A stretch of 64,000 bases of DNA from assembly GCF_050870875.2 (NCBI RefSeq), contig NZ_CP194041.2, positions 4,216,001-4,280,000 of the forward strand, given 5' to 3'. The notes below the pieces were generated by a model. The model was not told the origin of the DNA, did no database searches, and worked only from the letters and a program-made list of their open reading frames with translations. The DNA is from Agarivorans sp050870875 (GTDB taxonomy: Bacteria > Pseudomonadota > Gammaproteobacteria > Enterobacterales > Celerinatantimonadaceae). Positions 9,692 to 18,230 of the stretch are shown here, one piece after another. The stretch's first letter is position 1. Each line of letters opens with the position of its first letter. Position numbers and translations under genes: made by a program.

Positions 9692-10858
9692 CTATGGCTG
9701 GTAAATAACCTCTACACCATGATCGTCGTCATCATCATCCCAATCATCATCATCCCAGTCTTCTTGATTAGCCTGGTCAATTTGTTCTTGGTGATAATCA
9801 TCCCATTGGAACTTCACTTCTTCGCGCTCGGCCATCTCTTCTTCAATCATCGGCAATGTTTCGATGAATTGACCGATAGCTTTACAAAGCTCTTTAGTGC
9901 CTTTGCCTTCAAGCGCAGACAAAGAAAACACCTCACCCTGCCAATCAAGTGCTTTAATCACCGACTGACGAATTTCTTCGGCTTCGTCTTCCAACACTAA
10001 ATCTACTTTGTTGAAGATCAACCAGCGTGGTTTTTCGAATAACTTTTCACTGTATTGCGAGAGCTCATTAATTATGGTTATGGCATTCTCAGCAGGATCA
10101 CTACCATCGGCCGGCAATACATCAACCATATGTAACAATACCCGACAACGTTCCAAGTGCTTCAGGAAGCGAACCCCTAAACCAGCACCTTCGGCAGCAC
10201 CTTCGATCAGCCCGGGAATATCGGCAATCACAAATCCGCGATTTTCCGATTGGCGTACCACTCCAAGGTTCGGGATCAGTGTGGTAAATGGATAATCAGC
10301 AACTTTAGGTCTTGCCGCAGAGACACTACGAATAAAAGTCGATTTACCAGCATTTGGTAAGCCTAACATCCCCACATCCGCCAACAGCAATAACTCTAAT
10401 TTGAGGTTGCGAACTTCACCAGGCGTACCGTTGGATTTGCGACGAGGCGCTCGATTGGTACTGCTCTTGAAGCGGGTGTTTCCCAAACCATGAAAACCAC
10501 CTTTTGCCACCATTAAGCGTTGCTTGTGTTGCGTTAAATCACCTAATAATTCGCCAGTATCTTGATCGCGAGCACGAGAACCAACCGGCACTGGTAATTC
10601 TAAATCTTCACCGCGTTTACCTGTACAATTAGAGCCTTGACCATTCTCACCGCGTTCCGCTTTATGAAAACGCTCAAAGCGATAATCGATCAAAGTATTC
10701 AAATTTTCGTCAGCGACCAGATAAACACTGCCACCGTCACCACCATCACCACCGTCTGGGCCACCTCGTGGCACATATTTTTCACGGCGAAAACTAATGA
10801 CGCCATTGCCACCGTCTCCGGCGTCAACCTTGATTACTGCTTCATCTACAAATTTCAT
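9692..10858 (-). CDS. obgE: Obg/CgtA GTPase
   Basis: ObgE is a ribosome-associated GTPase of late 50S assembly and stress control. The 388-aa chain shows the glycine-rich Obg fold (GGDGGDGGSVY, residues ~37-47), the GTPase P-loop GLPNAGKSTF (about residue 165), switch DIPGLIEGA and base-recognition NKVD. The C-terminus is a long acidic tail dominated by Asp runs, encoded by a simple GAT/ATC repeat at about 9718-9760. A rho-independent terminator separates it from rpmA upstream, so it probably also has its own promoter. Confidence 0.97.
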   Translation of the reverse strand: MKFVDEAVIKVDAGDGGNGVISFRREKYVPRGGPDGGDGGDGGSVYLVADENLNTLIDYRFERFHKAERGENGQGSNCTGKRGEDLELPVPVGSRARDQDTGELLGDLTQHKQRLMVAKGGFHGLGNTRFKSSTNRAPRRKSNGTPGEVRNLKLELLLLADVGMLGLPNAGKSTFIRSVSAARPKVADYPFTTLIPNLGVVRQSENRGFVIADIPGLIEGAAEGAGLGVRFLKHLERCRVLLHMVDVLPADGSDPAENAITIINELSQYSEKLFEKPRWLIFNKVDLVLEDEAEEIRQSVIKALDWQGEVFSLSALEGKGTKELCKAIGQFIETLPMIEEEMAEREEVKFQWDDYHQEQIDQANQEDWDDDDWDDDDDDHGVEVIYQP

Positions 10859-10929
10859 AATCTACTCCAGTATTATCGCTAACTATAATGCACCGCATTT
10901 AATTCGCGACAGCAATACTTAAGCCTTAG

Positions 10930-10960
10930 AAAAAAAAAGCCCCGCTTATAGCGGGGCTTT
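10930..10960 (-). terminator. Rho-independent terminator after rpmA
   Basis: A perfect 10-bp GC-rich stem (AAAGCCCCGC / GCGGGGCTTT) with a 5-nt loop, followed on the minus strand by a run of T. It lies 20 bp after the rpmA stop and before obgE, so it ends or attenuates the rplU-rpmA transcript. Confidence 0.9.
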
Positions 10961-10980
10961 AAAAATATTGAGTTGGTTGT

Positions 10981-11238
10981 TTATTCAGCTACGATGCTAA
11001 CAAACTTGCGGCTTTTAGCGCCTTTAACCTCAAATTTCACTTTGCCTTCAGCAGTTGCGAAAAGTGTATGGTCTTTACCAATACCAACATTTGAGCCCGC
11101 GTGGAACTTAGTACCACGTTGACGAACAATAATACTACCCGCTAAAACAGACTCGCCACCGAAACGTTTAACACCTAGGCGTTTACTTTCTGAATCACGA
11201 CCGTTACGAGTACTACCACCAGCCTTTTTATGTGCCAT
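10981..11238 (-). CDS. rpmA: 50S ribosomal protein L27
   Basis: The 85-aa product starts MAHKKAGGSTRNGRDS, the L27 N-terminal tail that reaches into the peptidyl transferase centre, and carries the conserved GGESVLAGSIIVRQRG block. There is no N-terminal cleavage extension as in Firmicutes. It follows rplU by 18 bp in the standard L21-L27-Obg cluster. Confidence 0.98.
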   Translation of the reverse strand: MAHKKAGGSTRNGRDSESKRLGVKRFGGESVLAGSIIVRQRGTKFHAGSNVGIGKDHTLFATAEGKVKFEVKGAKSRKFVSIVAE

Positions 11239-11256
11239 GAGTATATTCCTCTAAAA

Positions 11257-11568
11257 TTAACCGTTAATGCCTGTAATGCGAACTTCAGTGAACCACTGAC
11301 GGTGGCCCTGTTGCTTACGTGAATGCTTACGACGACGGAACTTAACGATTTTAACTTTATCGCCACGACCATGAGATACAACTTCAGCTGTAACTTTGGT
11401 ACCATCTACATAAGGTGCGCCAACTTGAACATCATCGCCATTAGCAACTAGTAATACGTTATCAAATTCAACTGTTTCACCAGTCTCAACGTCTAGTTTC
11501 TCAAGGCGAAGTGTTTGACCTTCGGCCACACGGTGTTGTTTACCACCACTTTGGATAACCGCGTACAT
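11257..11568 (-). CDS. rplU: 50S ribosomal protein L21
   Basis: L21 binds 23S rRNA in the large subunit. The sequence has YAVIQSGGKQHRV at the N-terminus and the basic C-terminal RRRKHSRKQQGHRQ block. The frame also allows a TTG three codons earlier, but the ATG chosen has a GGAGT ribosome-binding site nine bases upstream and gives the family-typical MYAV start and 103-aa length. First gene of the rplU-rpmA pair, divergent from ispB. Confidence 0.97.
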   Translation of the reverse strand: MYAVIQSGGKQHRVAEGQTLRLEKLDVETGETVEFDNVLLVANGDDVQVGAPYVDGTKVTAEVVSHGRGDKVKIVKFRRRKHSRKQQGHRQWFTEVRITGING

Positions 11569-11586
11569 TTTTTTCAAACTCCGCTG

Positions 11587-11609
11587 TACACCTAGTATTT
11601 CAAGGTGTA
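11587..11609 (-). promoter_or_regulatory. Hairpin in the rplU 5' leader
   Basis: A 7-bp inverted repeat (TACACCT / AGGTGTA) with a 9-nt loop sits in the untranslated leader about 20 bp upstream of the L21 start. Ribosomal-protein leaders often carry autoregulatory structures; this is only a candidate since no known L21-leader consensus is recognised here. Confidence 0.35.
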
Positions 11610-11811
11610 TATAATTCTTAACAATGACGGCGGATTCTACGGAAAAAGATCTGTTCTCGCAAGCGGAAAATCAAAAAAGTTTAAAAATCACGCAAGGCCA
11701 AGAATTTTACCCAGCTAAAGCTGTGAATAGGCAGGAATTGCGATACTATTGCAACATTATATTATCATCATAAATTGCTGAATCATCGGCATGACAATCT
11801 AATAAGACATT

Positions 11812-12783
11812 ATGCAATTGGATGCGATAAAAAAGCTGTCTGAACAAGACATGGCTGCGGTAAACGCACTTATTTTTAAAGAGCTAGAATCAGATGTAGC
11901 GCTGATTAACCAAATTTCATTCTATATCGTAAATAGTGGCGGCAAACGGATCCGTCCTTTACTCACCGTATTAGCGGCTAGAGCACTCGGAGACCAGCAA
12001 CAGCAACATATAAAGTTGGCGGCTATCATCGAGTTTATACATACTTCTACACTGCTTCACGATGATGTTGTGGACGAGTCAGAATTGCGGCGCGGTAAAG
12101 ATACTGCAAATGCTCGATTTGGTAATGCCGCCAGCGTTTTAGTTGGCGACTTCCTTTACTCGCGCTCATTCCAGCTAATGACTCAATTGCAAAACTTACA
12201 AGTGATGGACATTCTTGCCGACGCGACCAATGTGATTGCCGAAGGAGAAGTCTTACAGCTAATCAATTGCAATGATCCCGACACTGATGAGGCGCGTTAT
12301 TTTGAAGTGATCTATTGTAAAACAGCCAAGCTATTTGAAGCTGCAACTCGGCTTGCCGCGGTTATCGGTAACCAAGATTCAACCATAGAACGAGCGATGC
12401 AAGACTACGGAAAATATCTTGGTACCGCTTTCCAAATTATGGATGATGTCTTGGACTACACCGCTGACAAAGCAGAGATGGGCAAAAATGTTGGCGACGA
12501 CTTAGCAGAAGGTAAGCCTACACTGCCACTCATTTATGCAATGGAACACGCCAATCCAGCGGATAGAGAGTTAATCGCGAATGCGATTAAACATGGAGGT
12601 TCACGCGATCAACTGGAACCGATTTTGCGGATCCTAGATAAGACCAAAGCCTTAGAATATTGTCACTCTCGCGCTGCTGAAGAAGCTCAGAAAGCTATCG
12701 ACGCCTTAGTGCATATAAATGACGGCGAATATAAGCAAGCCTTAATTAGCCTCGCCAACATTGCAGCTGATCGCGTCGCATAA
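11812..12783 (+). CDS. ispB: Octaprenyl (polyprenyl) diphosphate synthase
   Basis: IspB builds the long isoprenoid side chain of ubiquinone/menaquinone from FPP and IPP. Both aspartate-rich motifs are visible: LHDDVVDES (first, about residue 84) and MDDVLDYT (second, about residue 211), with the GGKRIRP IPP-binding segment near residue 43. 323 aa is standard. It diverges from rplU-rpmA, as in most gammaproteobacteria. No strong Shine-Dalgarno precedes the ATG. Confidence 0.96.
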   Translation: MQLDAIKKLSEQDMAAVNALIFKELESDVALINQISFYIVNSGGKRIRPLLTVLAARALGDQQQQHIKLAAIIEFIHTSTLLHDDVVDESELRRGKDTANARFGNAASVLVGDFLYSRSFQLMTQLQNLQVMDILADATNVIAEGEVLQLINCNDPDTDEARYFEVIYCKTAKLFEAATRLAAVIGNQDSTIERAMQDYGKYLGTAFQIMDDVLDYTADKAEMGKNVGDDLAEGKPTLPLIYAMEHANPADRELIANAIKHGGSRDQLEPILRILDKTKALEYCHSRAAEEAQKAIDALVHINDGEYKQALISLANIAADRVA

Positions 12784-12804
12784 TAAAAAGGGCGACCCAC
12801 AAAC

Positions 12805-12833
12805 AAAAAAAGCTGCCAATGGCAGCTTTTTTA
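12805..12833. terminator. Bidirectional terminator between ispB and purA
   Basis: A symmetrical hairpin (AGCTGCC / GGCAGCT, 3-nt loop) flanked by A and T runs on both sides lies between the convergent ends of ispB and purA and can stop transcription from either side. Confidence 0.9.
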
Positions 12834-12850
12834 TTCACGATTTGCCTCAA

Positions 12851-14146
12851 CTAAGCAAACGGGTGACGTAGAACCATCGTTTCCAAACGATCAGGACCAG
12901 TAGAGATAATATCAACCGGAACTTCCAGTAATTCTTCAATCCGAGCTATATAAGCTAAAGCCGCTTCAGGAAGTTGTTCACGCGCAGTTAAACCGAAAGT
13001 ATTTTCTGACCAACCAGGCATCGTTTCATAAACAGGAACAGCCACCTCATAACCTTCGGCTGCCATTGGTGGTACTTTAAGCACATCACCGTTTGGCATC
13101 TGATAACCAGTACAAATTTTCAATTCAGCTAAGCCGTCAAGCACATCAAGCTTAGTCAGACATAAACCTGAGAGGCTATTAATTTGCACTGCACGACGCA
13201 TCGCGACGGCATCTAACCAACCGCAGCGACGTTTACGGCCAGTGGTAGCACCAAACTCATGACCTTTCACACCAAGGTGCTCACCCACATCATCATCAAG
13301 CTCGGTAGGGAATGGCCCTGCCCCAACTCGAGTGGTGTAAGCTTTAGTGATACCTAATACATAATCTAAATGACGAGGACCAAAACCGCTGCCCGTGGCT
13401 ACACCACCCGCTGTGGTATTAGAAGATGTCACATATGGGTAGGTGCCATGATCCACATCGAGTAAAGTCCCTTGAGCACCTTCGAACATTACCGAATCAC
13501 CACGACGACGCGCCTGATCTAAGAGATCTGCAACATCGGCAACCATAGCAATCAGCACTGGAGCCATCTGAGTCATTTGCTCAAGCACTTCTTCATAACT
13601 CACGCTAGGGGCGTCATAGTAATGATTTAATTGGAAGTTATGGTATTCCATCACTTCTTTAAGCTTGCTAGCAAATTGCTCCATGTTGAACAAATCACCA
13701 ACTCGCAAACCACGACGCGCCACTTTGTCTTCGTAAGCGGGACCAATACCTCGGCCGGTGGTTCCGATAGCGTTTTTACCGCGAGCTTTTTCTCGTGCGA
13801 TATCTAATGCAACATGGTAAGGCAGGATTAATGGACATGCCTCACTAATCACGAGTCGTTCTTTTACCGGAACGCCACGCTCTTCAAGCATCGCCATTTC
13901 TTTAAACAGAGCATCTGGAGCTAATACCACACCGTTGCCAATTACACAGGTAACGTTGTCGCGCAGCACACCAGAAGGTATCAGGTGGAGGACGGTTTTT
14001 TCGCCGTCAATAACCAAGGTATGACCCGCATTGTGACCGCCTTGATAGCGAACCACGTAATTTGCTTTGTCAGTAAGTAGATCAACGATCTTACCTTTTC
14101 CTTCGTCTCCCCACTGGGAGCCAAGGATAACTACATTCTTTCCCAT
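12851..14146 (-). CDS. purA: Adenylosuccinate synthetase
   Basis: PurA catalyses the GTP-dependent first committed step from IMP to AMP. The 431-aa product carries the P-loop GSQWGDEGKGK at residues ~9-19, RYQGGHNAGHT, GTTGRGIGPAYEDK and the C-terminal base-recognition segment TKLDVLDG. It is normal in length and lies downstream of hflC/yjeT as in other gammaproteobacteria. Confidence 0.98.
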   Translation of the reverse strand: MGKNVVILGSQWGDEGKGKIVDLLTDKANYVVRYQGGHNAGHTLVIDGEKTVLHLIPSGVLRDNVTCVIGNGVVLAPDALFKEMAMLEERGVPVKERLVISEACPLILPYHVALDIAREKARGKNAIGTTGRGIGPAYEDKVARRGLRVGDLFNMEQFASKLKEVMEYHNFQLNHYYDAPSVSYEEVLEQMTQMAPVLIAMVADVADLLDQARRRGDSVMFEGAQGTLLDVDHGTYPYVTSSNTTAGGVATGSGFGPRHLDYVLGITKAYTTRVGAGPFPTELDDDVGEHLGVKGHEFGATTGRKRRCGWLDAVAMRRAVQINSLSGLCLTKLDVLDGLAELKICTGYQMPNGDVLKVPPMAAEGYEVAVPVYETMPGWSENTFGLTAREQLPEAALAYIARIEELLEVPVDIISTGPDRLETMVLRHPFA

Positions 14147-14233
14147 TGTCTTTTGTCGTCTCAGTTAAAAAGCGATTCTAGCAGAAATCGGACACTCAAG
14201 GGGTGCAAAATATACCGATATTAGCTTATTAGG

Positions 14234-14422
14234 TCAAAGATTAATCACATATATCAGTACGATTGCGGTCCCAACTAAATACAATCCAATTGTCCGGATA
14301 CTGCTCGCTGGCGATTCAGAAATCATTTTTAATAGATTTTTCCATCGCTTAGGAAACAGTAATGGACCAAGCCCTTCAATTAAACAAACCAGAGCGAGTG
14401 CTAATAAAGTGGAATCTTGCAT
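14234..14422 (-). CDS. yjeT: YjeT-like DUF2065 inner-membrane protein
   Basis: A 62-aa protein with two hydrophobic helices and the DUF2065 signature ALVCLIEGLGPLLFPKRW. Function is unknown in the family, but it is conserved between hflC and purA. The ATG chosen matches family length; a TTG five codons earlier is also in frame. The ATG directly abuts the T-run of the terminator behind hflC, so it has no obvious ribosome-binding site other than inside the hairpin. Confidence 0.82.
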   Translation of the reverse strand: MQDSTLLALALVCLIEGLGPLLFPKRWKNLLKMISESPASSIRTIGLYLVGTAIVLIYVINL

Positions 14423-14447
14423 AAAAAAGCCCAGCAATAAACTGGGC
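14423..14447 (-). terminator. Terminator after hflC, abutting the yjeT start
   Basis: On the minus strand GCCCAG, a 7-nt loop and CTGGGC form a 6-bp GC-rich stem followed by six T. The T-run ends exactly at the yjeT ATG. It would terminate the hflX-hflK-hflC transcript and attenuate yjeT. Confidence 0.8.
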
Positions 14448-14460
14448 CCCCATTCATAGT

Positions 14461-15333
14461 CTACTGACTAGGTTCTTTCATGTACTGGAAGAATTCACTA
14501 TTTGGATCTAATACCATCAAGTCTCCTCCATTATCGAAGCTATTACGGTAGGCAGCCATGCTCCGCCAGAATTTATAAAACTCTGGGTTTTTCTGATAAG
14601 CATGAGCATAAATCTTGGCAGCTTTTGCATCACCTTCACCACGCATTTCTCGACCCCGCTTATCTGCATCAGCCAGTAACACGTTCACTCTGCGATCCAC
14701 GTTAGCCCGAATAATCTCGGACTGCTCTTGACCTTGAGAACGATGTTCTTTTGCCACAGCTAAACGCTCTGCTCGCATCCGTTGGTAAATACTGTTACTT
14801 ACTTCGTCAGGTAAATTGATTTGCTTAATGCGTACGTCCCTCACTTCAATACCAATCTCTGAAGAACGCGCCATTTGTTTCAAAGCATCTTCCATTACTT
14901 GCCCACGTTCGCCAGACACAATATCGCGAATCGTCCGAGCACCAATTTCACTACGTAAACCGTTATTAATTTTACGCTTTAGCAAAGACTCAGCTTGTAT
15001 CACCGAACCACCAGTAGAGAGATAAAATTTAGAAAAGTCTTCAATTCGCCATTTAACATAGGAATCAATGATTAAATCTTTTTTCTCCGAGGTGACAAAA
15101 CGGTCAGCATTACCATCCAAAGTTTGGATCCGTGAATCCAATACTCTCACCGAATCAATAAACGGAACTTTGAACTGCAAGCCAGGCTCATACACTTTGG
15201 TTGCACCATCGTCAGTACGTTTAACTTTCCCGAACTGAATCACAATGCCTCGCTCACCTTCTTTCACAACAAAAATAGATGAGTACGCTACCAACAAGGC
15301 CAAAATCACGCCAAAAATAGTAAACTGTTTCAT
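14461..15333 (-). CDS. hflC: HflC subunit of the HflKC complex
   Basis: HflC is a SPFH/band-7 protein anchored by one N-terminal membrane helix (residues ~4-22) that assembles with HflK into a periplasmic cage around FtsH and modulates its proteolysis. Visible: VVKEGERGIVIQFGKV just after the helix and the long helical REMRGEGDAKAAKIYAHAYQ segment near the C-terminus. 290 aa. It starts 3 nt after the hflK stop. Confidence 0.96.
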   Translation of the reverse strand: MKQFTIFGVILALLVAYSSIFVVKEGERGIVIQFGKVKRTDDGATKVYEPGLQFKVPFIDSVRVLDSRIQTLDGNADRFVTSEKKDLIIDSYVKWRIEDFSKFYLSTGGSVIQAESLLKRKINNGLRSEIGARTIRDIVSGERGQVMEDALKQMARSSEIGIEVRDVRIKQINLPDEVSNSIYQRMRAERLAVAKEHRSQGQEQSEIIRANVDRRVNVLLADADKRGREMRGEGDAKAAKIYAHAYQKNPEFYKFWRSMAAYRNSFDNGGDLMVLDPNSEFFQYMKEPSQ

Positions 15334-15336
15334 GGC

Positions 15337-16524
15337 TTAATTTCTCCCCGAATTACTACGGTCGCTGCTTCGAATTGAAGTAGGGCGAGATGGAATAGAG
15401 CTACCAGATTCTGAGTTCATCGTTGATGATTTACTCGTATTACCACTAGTGCCAGTATTGGTCGCCGGCTTTTGATTCTGCTCCATTAGTTTATCGATCG
15501 GCAAATACAACATGTTGTTATTATTTGAACCATCAATTAATACCTTGTTAGACTTCGCGTAGACTTGCTCCATCGTTTCAAGGTACAGGCGATGACGCGT
15601 CACATCTGGCGCCGCTTCATACTCTGGGAGTAACTGTTCAAAACGAGCAACCTCACCTTGCGCTCTTAACACGATCTGCTCTTGGTAACCTTGCGCTTCT
15701 TGTTCAATACGTTGAACTCGGCCACGTGCACGGGGTTCAATTTCCCGTTGATAAGCTTCCGCCTCACGAATAAAGCGCTGCTCATCTTCCTGGGCTGAAA
15801 TCGCATCATCGAAAGCATCTTTTACTTCCTCCGGCGGACGAGCTGGCAAAAAGTTAACATCAACCACTTGTATACCCAACTTATAAGGTTCGATGATTTT
15901 ATCAAGTAAAGTCCAAGTCTCACTTCTCACCACTTCACGACCAGTCGTCAAAATATCATCCATGGTCGTATGCCCAATGACATATCGCAGCGCGCTATCG
16001 GTGGCTTGCGCTAAGCTATCATCTGGCGAAGTCACGCTAAATAGGTAGTTCTTTGGCTCTACGACTCGATATTGCACGTCCATTTCGACCCGTACAACAT
16101 TCTCATCTTCAGTCAACATAAACCCAGAAGCAGGCAATGAACGAATCGTTTCCACATCCACTGGCAGCACTTCTTGAACAAAAGTTGCTTTCCAATTCAA
16201 ACCTGGCTGTACTGGGCCGGCTTCATTGTCATACTTACCGAAAGTAAGCTTTACACCACGCTCGGCTTCAGCAATGGTATAAAAGCCGCTGGCAACCCAA
16301 ATAATACCAAGTATCACCAGAACTACAGCGATCCCAAAACCGCTCACACCACCACTTCCAATTGATGGTTTTTTATTTCCACCGCCAAAAATACCGCCAA
16401 ACTTACGTGTAAGTTTAGTGATCACTTCATCTAAATCAGGGGGACCCTGATTACCTTTCTTATTGTTATTACCCCAAGGGTCGCGATCACCGCTACCTTT
16501 GTTGCCAGGCTCATTCCAGGCCAT
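15337..16524 (-). CDS. hflK: HflK subunit of the HflKC complex
   Basis: Partner of HflC. The 395-aa chain begins MAWNEPGN with a Gly/Asn-rich cytoplasmic leader, one membrane helix (about residues 65-85), then the band-7 domain beginning IAEAERGVKLTFGKY and a coiled-coil-forming region rich in Glu and Gln. The Ser/Asn/Thr-rich C-terminal tail is low complexity. It lies 28 bp after hflX. Confidence 0.96.
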   Translation of the reverse strand: MAWNEPGNKGSGDRDPWGNNNKKGNQGPPDLDEVITKLTRKFGGIFGGGNKKPSIGSGGVSGFGIAVVLVILGIIWVASGFYTIAEAERGVKLTFGKYDNEAGPVQPGLNWKATFVQEVLPVDVETIRSLPASGFMLTEDENVVRVEMDVQYRVVEPKNYLFSVTSPDDSLAQATDSALRYVIGHTTMDDILTTGREVVRSETWTLLDKIIEPYKLGIQVVDVNFLPARPPEEVKDAFDDAISAQEDEQRFIREAEAYQREIEPRARGRVQRIEQEAQGYQEQIVLRAQGEVARFEQLLPEYEAAPDVTRHRLYLETMEQVYAKSNKVLIDGSNNNNMLYLPIDKLMEQNQKPATNTGTSGNTSKSSTMNSESGSSIPSRPTSIRSSDRSNSGRN

Positions 16525-16552
16525 CTGTGTCTCCAGAAGTTAAAGTAAATGC

Positions 16553-17845
16553 CTACTCACATTGAGTAATAAAACTATCTAAACTATGGTCAAATTGTTT
16601 ATCCAAGCGCTGCCATGAAATGGCATCTAATCGGATATCAACAACGATATTTCCAGTATCGTCTAAACGCTCACCTGCTACGCAGTCTAACTGATATAAG
16701 CGACTACGCAAGCGGCCTTCACTGGGTGGTAAACGTAAAGTGTGGTTAACCATGTCACCAACTAAACGTTCACTGATCGCCTTATGCAATAAAGGCAAAC
16801 CCTCCCCCGTCAACGCCGATACCCACACTTTCTGAGGTAAGCCTTTTTCGTCGCGTTCAATACGCGGACTCACATCAGCAAGTTGATCAACTTTATTGTA
16901 TACCTGTAAGAATGGGATCTCACCAGCACCAATTTCGTCTAATACCAGCTCCACTTGTTCGATATTCTCAGCCACTCGTTCATCACTGCAATCGATCACG
17001 TGCAACAATAATTGGGCTTCTCGCGTTTCAGTTAATGTCGCTTTAAAAGCCGCAACCAAATCGTGAGGAAGATGACGAATGAAGCCAACTGTATCCGCTA
17101 AAATTACCTTACCAACATCTTCTATCTCAATTTTACGCAATGTTGGGTCAAGCGTCGCAAACAACTGATCTGCTGCATATACCTTAGATTCGGTAATTCG
17201 ATTAAACAAGGTCGATTTACCAGCATTGGTATAACCCGCCAATGATACGGTTGGTAGTTCCGCCCGTTGGCGAGCTCGCCGACCTTGCTCACGCTGCTTA
17301 CCCACTTTATCTAAACGCTGAGTAATTTGTTTAATACGCGCCCGTAGTAAGCGTCGATCAGTTTCAAGTTGCGTTTCACCTGGACCACGCAAACCAATCC
17401 CACCTTTTTGACGTTCTAAGTGAGTCCATCCGCGAATCAGACGTGTCGACATATGACGCAATTGGGCCAACTCAACCTGCAACTTACCTTCATGGGTACG
17501 TGCTCGCTGAGCAAAAATATCTAAAATGAGGGTGGTACGATCAAGTACCCGAGCCTCGCAAAGATGCTCTAAATTACGTTCTTGTGCGGGCGACAAGGCG
17601 TGATTAAAAATAATCACGTCGGCTTGAGCACTTTTTACAATTTCTGCGATTTCTTCGGCTTTCCCCGTCCCCACAAAATATTTGGGATGGGGAGAAACCC
17701 GACTACCGGTGATAGTAGCAACCGCATTGACCCCAGCCGAACTGACTAGCATCTTCAGTTCTTCTAGGTCCTCACGCTCATCTTCGTCATTAAAATTAAC
17801 ATGAACTAAGATGGCCTGCTCACCAGCTTCATAACGGTCAAACAA
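16553..17845 (-). CDS. hflX: Ribosome-splitting GTPase HflX
   Basis: HflX rescues stalled or heat-damaged ribosomes by splitting them. The 430-aa sequence has the N-terminal HflX domain (ALSPAQERNLEHLCEARVLDRT), the glycine-rich GIGLRGPGETQLETDRR linker and a GTPase domain with P-loop GYTNAGKSTLF (about residue 205), DTVGFIRHLP and NKVD. It follows hfq by 50 bp in the conserved miaA-hfq-hflX-hflK-hflC order. Confidence 0.97.
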   Translation of the reverse strand: MFDRYEAGEQAILVHVNFNDEDEREDLEELKMLVSSAGVNAVATITGSRVSPHPKYFVGTGKAEEIAEIVKSAQADVIIFNHALSPAQERNLEHLCEARVLDRTTLILDIFAQRARTHEGKLQVELAQLRHMSTRLIRGWTHLERQKGGIGLRGPGETQLETDRRLLRARIKQITQRLDKVGKQREQGRRARQRAELPTVSLAGYTNAGKSTLFNRITESKVYAADQLFATLDPTLRKIEIEDVGKVILADTVGFIRHLPHDLVAAFKATLTETREAQLLLHVIDCSDERVAENIEQVELVLDEIGAGEIPFLQVYNKVDQLADVSPRIERDEKGLPQKVWVSALTGEGLPLLHKAISERLVGDMVNHTLRLPPSEGRLRSRLYQLDCVAGERLDDTGNIVVDIRLDAISWQRLDKQFDHSLDSFITQCE

Positions 17846-17895
17846 GCTAATTTACTCCTTGGCACTTACCAAGGCTAATAAGCCTCAGCAAATTG

Positions 17896-18144
17896 CTATT
17901 CTTCGTTCTTTGCTTCACTAGGTACAGGACTATGGTGTGGCACTGCGCGTGCAGGAACCACGGTGGAGATAGCATGTTTATATACCATTTGGCTGACAGT
18001 GTTTTTCAACAAGATAACAAACTGATCAAATGATTCAACTTGGCCTTGTAACTTAATACCGTTTACTAAATAAATTGAAACGGGAATACGCTCACGTCGT
18101 AACGCATTCAAAAATGGGTCTTGTAATGATTGCCCCTTCGCCAT
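17896..18144 (-). CDS. hfq: RNA chaperone Hfq
   Basis: Hfq forms the hexameric Sm ring that pairs small RNAs with mRNAs. The first ~68 residues are nearly canonical: GQSLQDPFLNALRRERIPVS, the FDQFVILLKNT Sm1 block and YKHAISTVVP Sm2. The C-terminal tail is short (82 aa in total against 102 in E. coli), as in many marine gammaproteobacteria. The 86-bp gap to miaA can carry its own promoter. Confidence 0.98.
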   Translation of the reverse strand: MAKGQSLQDPFLNALRRERIPVSIYLVNGIKLQGQVESFDQFVILLKNTVSQMVYKHAISTVVPARAVPHHSPVPSEAKNEE

Positions 18145-18230
18145 GTTATTGTTCCTTTTTTCTTATAAATTAATTGGCACAGATCAAATTCGATTATATA
18201 CCACTAACTTGGAGCCTTATAGAGACATTT

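Noticed and set aside
9683..10000. Plus-strand frame opposite obgE
   Set aside because: It is the hydrophobic antisense shadow of the Asp-rich ObgE tail (GAT becomes ATC, read as Ile).
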